A DNA stretch of 64,000 nt from Daphnia carinata (taxonomy: Eukaryota > Arthropoda > Branchiopoda > Diplostraca > Daphniidae), in NCBI RefSeq assembly GCF_022539665.2, contig NC_081333.1:4030001-4094000 (forward strand). Direction: 5' to 3'. Of this stretch, positions 62,042-64,000 are shown one piece after another. The notes beneath the pieces are model-generated. The model did not search any database. It was given only the letters and a program-made list of their open reading frames with translations, and was not told where the DNA came from. Position 1 is the first letter of the stretch; the number at the start of each line of letters is the position of its first letter. The position numbers and the translations under genes are program-made.

Positions 62042-64000
62042 TCAAGATTCGCATTTTTGGTCCACAGATTGAGAATTTTTACGACCAATGTTCGATTTTT
62101 GCAAGGCTATTCCCATTATGCCAAAGAGTACAGCACCTAGTAAGATTCGCATTTAATAATTTCAATAGAAATGTTAACGTTATTAACTTATTATTTACTT
62201 ATCAAGAAAAATCCTGGATAAAACAACAGGAGAGTCTCCCTGTAACCCATCGTTTTACTTATGGGAGTGATGATAACCGGTACATTTCCTCCCACCTATT
62301 AGAATTGTAAGTTTTATTATTACTTAAAAAGTTAAGTACGATCATCTTACGTTGTTCATAACGAAGAGAAAGACTGCAATGACGAAAGAGCACGCTGAGG
62401 CAGGCACCAATTCGATCAAGATGGCGAAGAGAACCCCAAACCACATTTCGGCGAATAGGTAAGCAATCAGCAGGGAGGCAAAGCAGTAAGGCGGCGGCAA
62501 AAGCAATACACCTGCTGCAAATGGACTTGCTATTGTCTGGCTCGCTGCCAAAACCCAAGCCCGAGCATGAAGTCCTGTCCGTTTCACGATTCGGTCCGAT
62601 ACAGCACCGCCAATCAAAATTCCGCAAGAGCCGCCCACAATGGATACTGAGAAAAGCCACATGCCCACATCAGTGCCAGGATAGTAGTAGTCAAAGTAGA
62701 GTTGGCTGTTGTAGGCCCAGGAAAACCCAGCTGTCAAAAGGAAAAAGAAATGTTGTAACTACAACCCCTGTCTTGGTGAGGCAACAAGTTTGGAACCGGT
62801 ATGTCTGAAACAGGCGCCCAGGCAAAGCAAAATAACAAATGGATGGAGGAAGTAGCTCAGGTTGATCCAAGCAGTGTTGCAAATGGACTTTGACTCAATT
62901 TCTGGGTCTTTTTTGGAACTTCGCTCAGCTTCCAATGGCAAACTGTCATCTTTCTTCGAGGCAGCTATAGAGCGTGGATCAGAAGTTGTTAACAACAACA
63001 AAGCTGCGAAAAAAAATCCTGGAATTCCGCTCAAATAATAAGCCCAACGCCATCCCTTTAATTGGAGAAGGGGAAATGAAACATTAACTATTTTACAAGT
63101 GAATCACGACGTCTGTTGTTACTTGACCGAGGATATCCAACGGGGGTATGTAATTGCCAACCACATAACTCAAACCATAACCAAAATAAATGCCCCAATT
63201 AACCAGTCCAAGAGCAGCACCGTGTAACGACTTGTTAGAATAAAAGAAGACGTTACGTTTGTGTCTTTAAAATTGAAATAACAAAATTACCTGAGGAAAA
63301 AGGCTCATCACTAAACTGGCCGAAACAGGCTGACAGGCGGATTCCCTGTTTAAAAGATTACATTTCTTTCATATTGACTTTGCTTAACAACTGAATACTT
63401 ACCCAAAAGCCACTCCGAATCTGAGGAAAATTAAGTGCCAAACTTCTTGTGCAGTGCCCATCACTACCGTACACGCGCTGAAAACGATGGTACTCGTTGC
63501 TAAGATCACCACTCTATCAAAGACAGTTTCAGTCAATGTCTTTTAAAATATATTAGCAGGTGTACCGATTGTATCGATCTGCAAGTGCACCAATTAACAA
63601 TCCACCTATGCTGAATGCGAGGATGAAACTTGGGCCAGCAAGAATTTGATATTCGATGCCCATTCCATTATAATCCCACTGACAAAAAGAACTCCCATTG
63701 GTTAAATTCGTCAGCACATTGTCACACCTATTATTGTCCAAAAAAATAATCAAAATTAAACTATAACTACCAATTGTTAACATGATTTACGTTTGTTGTT
63801 CTAGGTACTCTGAGCAGGTCGTGTTGCCATCGCCAAACTGCTCTGGAACAGATGAGTTTCTTAGGCAACTTTGATCACCGTATTCCAGATCCTGTGACAT
63901 GGCCCGGCTGGTAGTGCCTACAAGAAAATGTGACAATTCTCCAATGCCGTAACATAGCGACATAAGTGCCACCATGTACCACGCTTTGCTTCGTTTAACA
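62042..64000 (-). CDS. Major facilitator superfamily transporter, spinster-like; 5' end outside the window
   Basis: Minus-strand exons run from the right edge to TGA 62042. They begin mid-protein with AWYMVALMSLCYGIGELSHF (membrane helix 1). A loop rich in Cys and N-glycosylation sequons follows (NSS, NTT, NLT, NGS). Then comes MFS motif A at the helix 2-3 turn (GGLLIGALADRYNR), AALGLVNWGIYFGYGLSY, GWRWAYYLSGIPGFFF, a charged central loop, and the second motif-A copy GGAVSDRIVKRTG. The sequence continues with AEMWFGVLFAILIELVP and MNNVGGNVPVIITPI, and a last helix completed by a split Ser codon. The layout and the AEMWFG...LVP block resemble spinster-like carriers. The large glycosylated first loop also recalls SLC22-type carriers, so the substrate is open. 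It is convergent with UBE2G1. Confidence 0.85.

Overview
This 64 kb eukaryotic window looks like it comes from a branchiopod crustacean, most likely Daphnia or a close relative. That assignment is inference. It rests on compact multi-exon genes with introns of about 60-100 bp, metazoan protein families with arthropod-like sequence, a long head-to-tail tandem array, and intergenic DNA and large introns packed with long homopolymers and dinucleotide repeats. I saw no bacterial, viral or transposon genes.

Layout. (1) About 1-12.8 kb, minus strand: the 5' half of an ADAMTS-like (ADAMTSL) extracellular matrix gene. Five short coding exons carry a split signal peptide, a thrombospondin type 1 repeat and the start of the cysteine-rich module. 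Intron 1 is about 9.6 kb of low-complexity DNA, and the gene runs off the left edge. (2) About 12.8-27.6 kb: no gene that I can support; homopolymers, microsatellites and a few islands of ordinary-complexity DNA. (3) 27.6-57.9 kb, minus strand: ten tandem SEC14-like genes, called S1-S10 here from left to right. Each encodes about 400 residues with a CRAL-TRIO N-terminal helical part, a CRAL-TRIO lipid-binding fold and a C-terminal GOLD domain, resembling vertebrate SEC14L2. (4) 58.0-61.4 kb, plus strand: a newly assembled two-exon gene for an 86-residue single-pass membrane protein, then THOC6 (THO/TREX mRNA export), then UBE2G1 (ubiquitin E2). (5) 62.0-64.0 kb, minus strand: the 3' part of a spinster-like MFS transporter, convergent with UBE2G1.

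The array is the main biological feature. Intron positions and sequence split it into three subfamilies in the order A-A-A-B-C-C-C-C-B-B: S1-S3 share one private intron, S5-S8 share another, and S4, S9 and S10 lack both. This suggests at least two local bursts of duplication inside an older SEC14L cluster. The S1/S2 duplication carried its upstream intergenic DNA along. S7 and S8, and possibly S5, have extra N-terminal leader exons. S2 has lost several residues that are invariant in the GOLD domain of its neighbours. The plus-strand genes are unrelated housekeeping genes.
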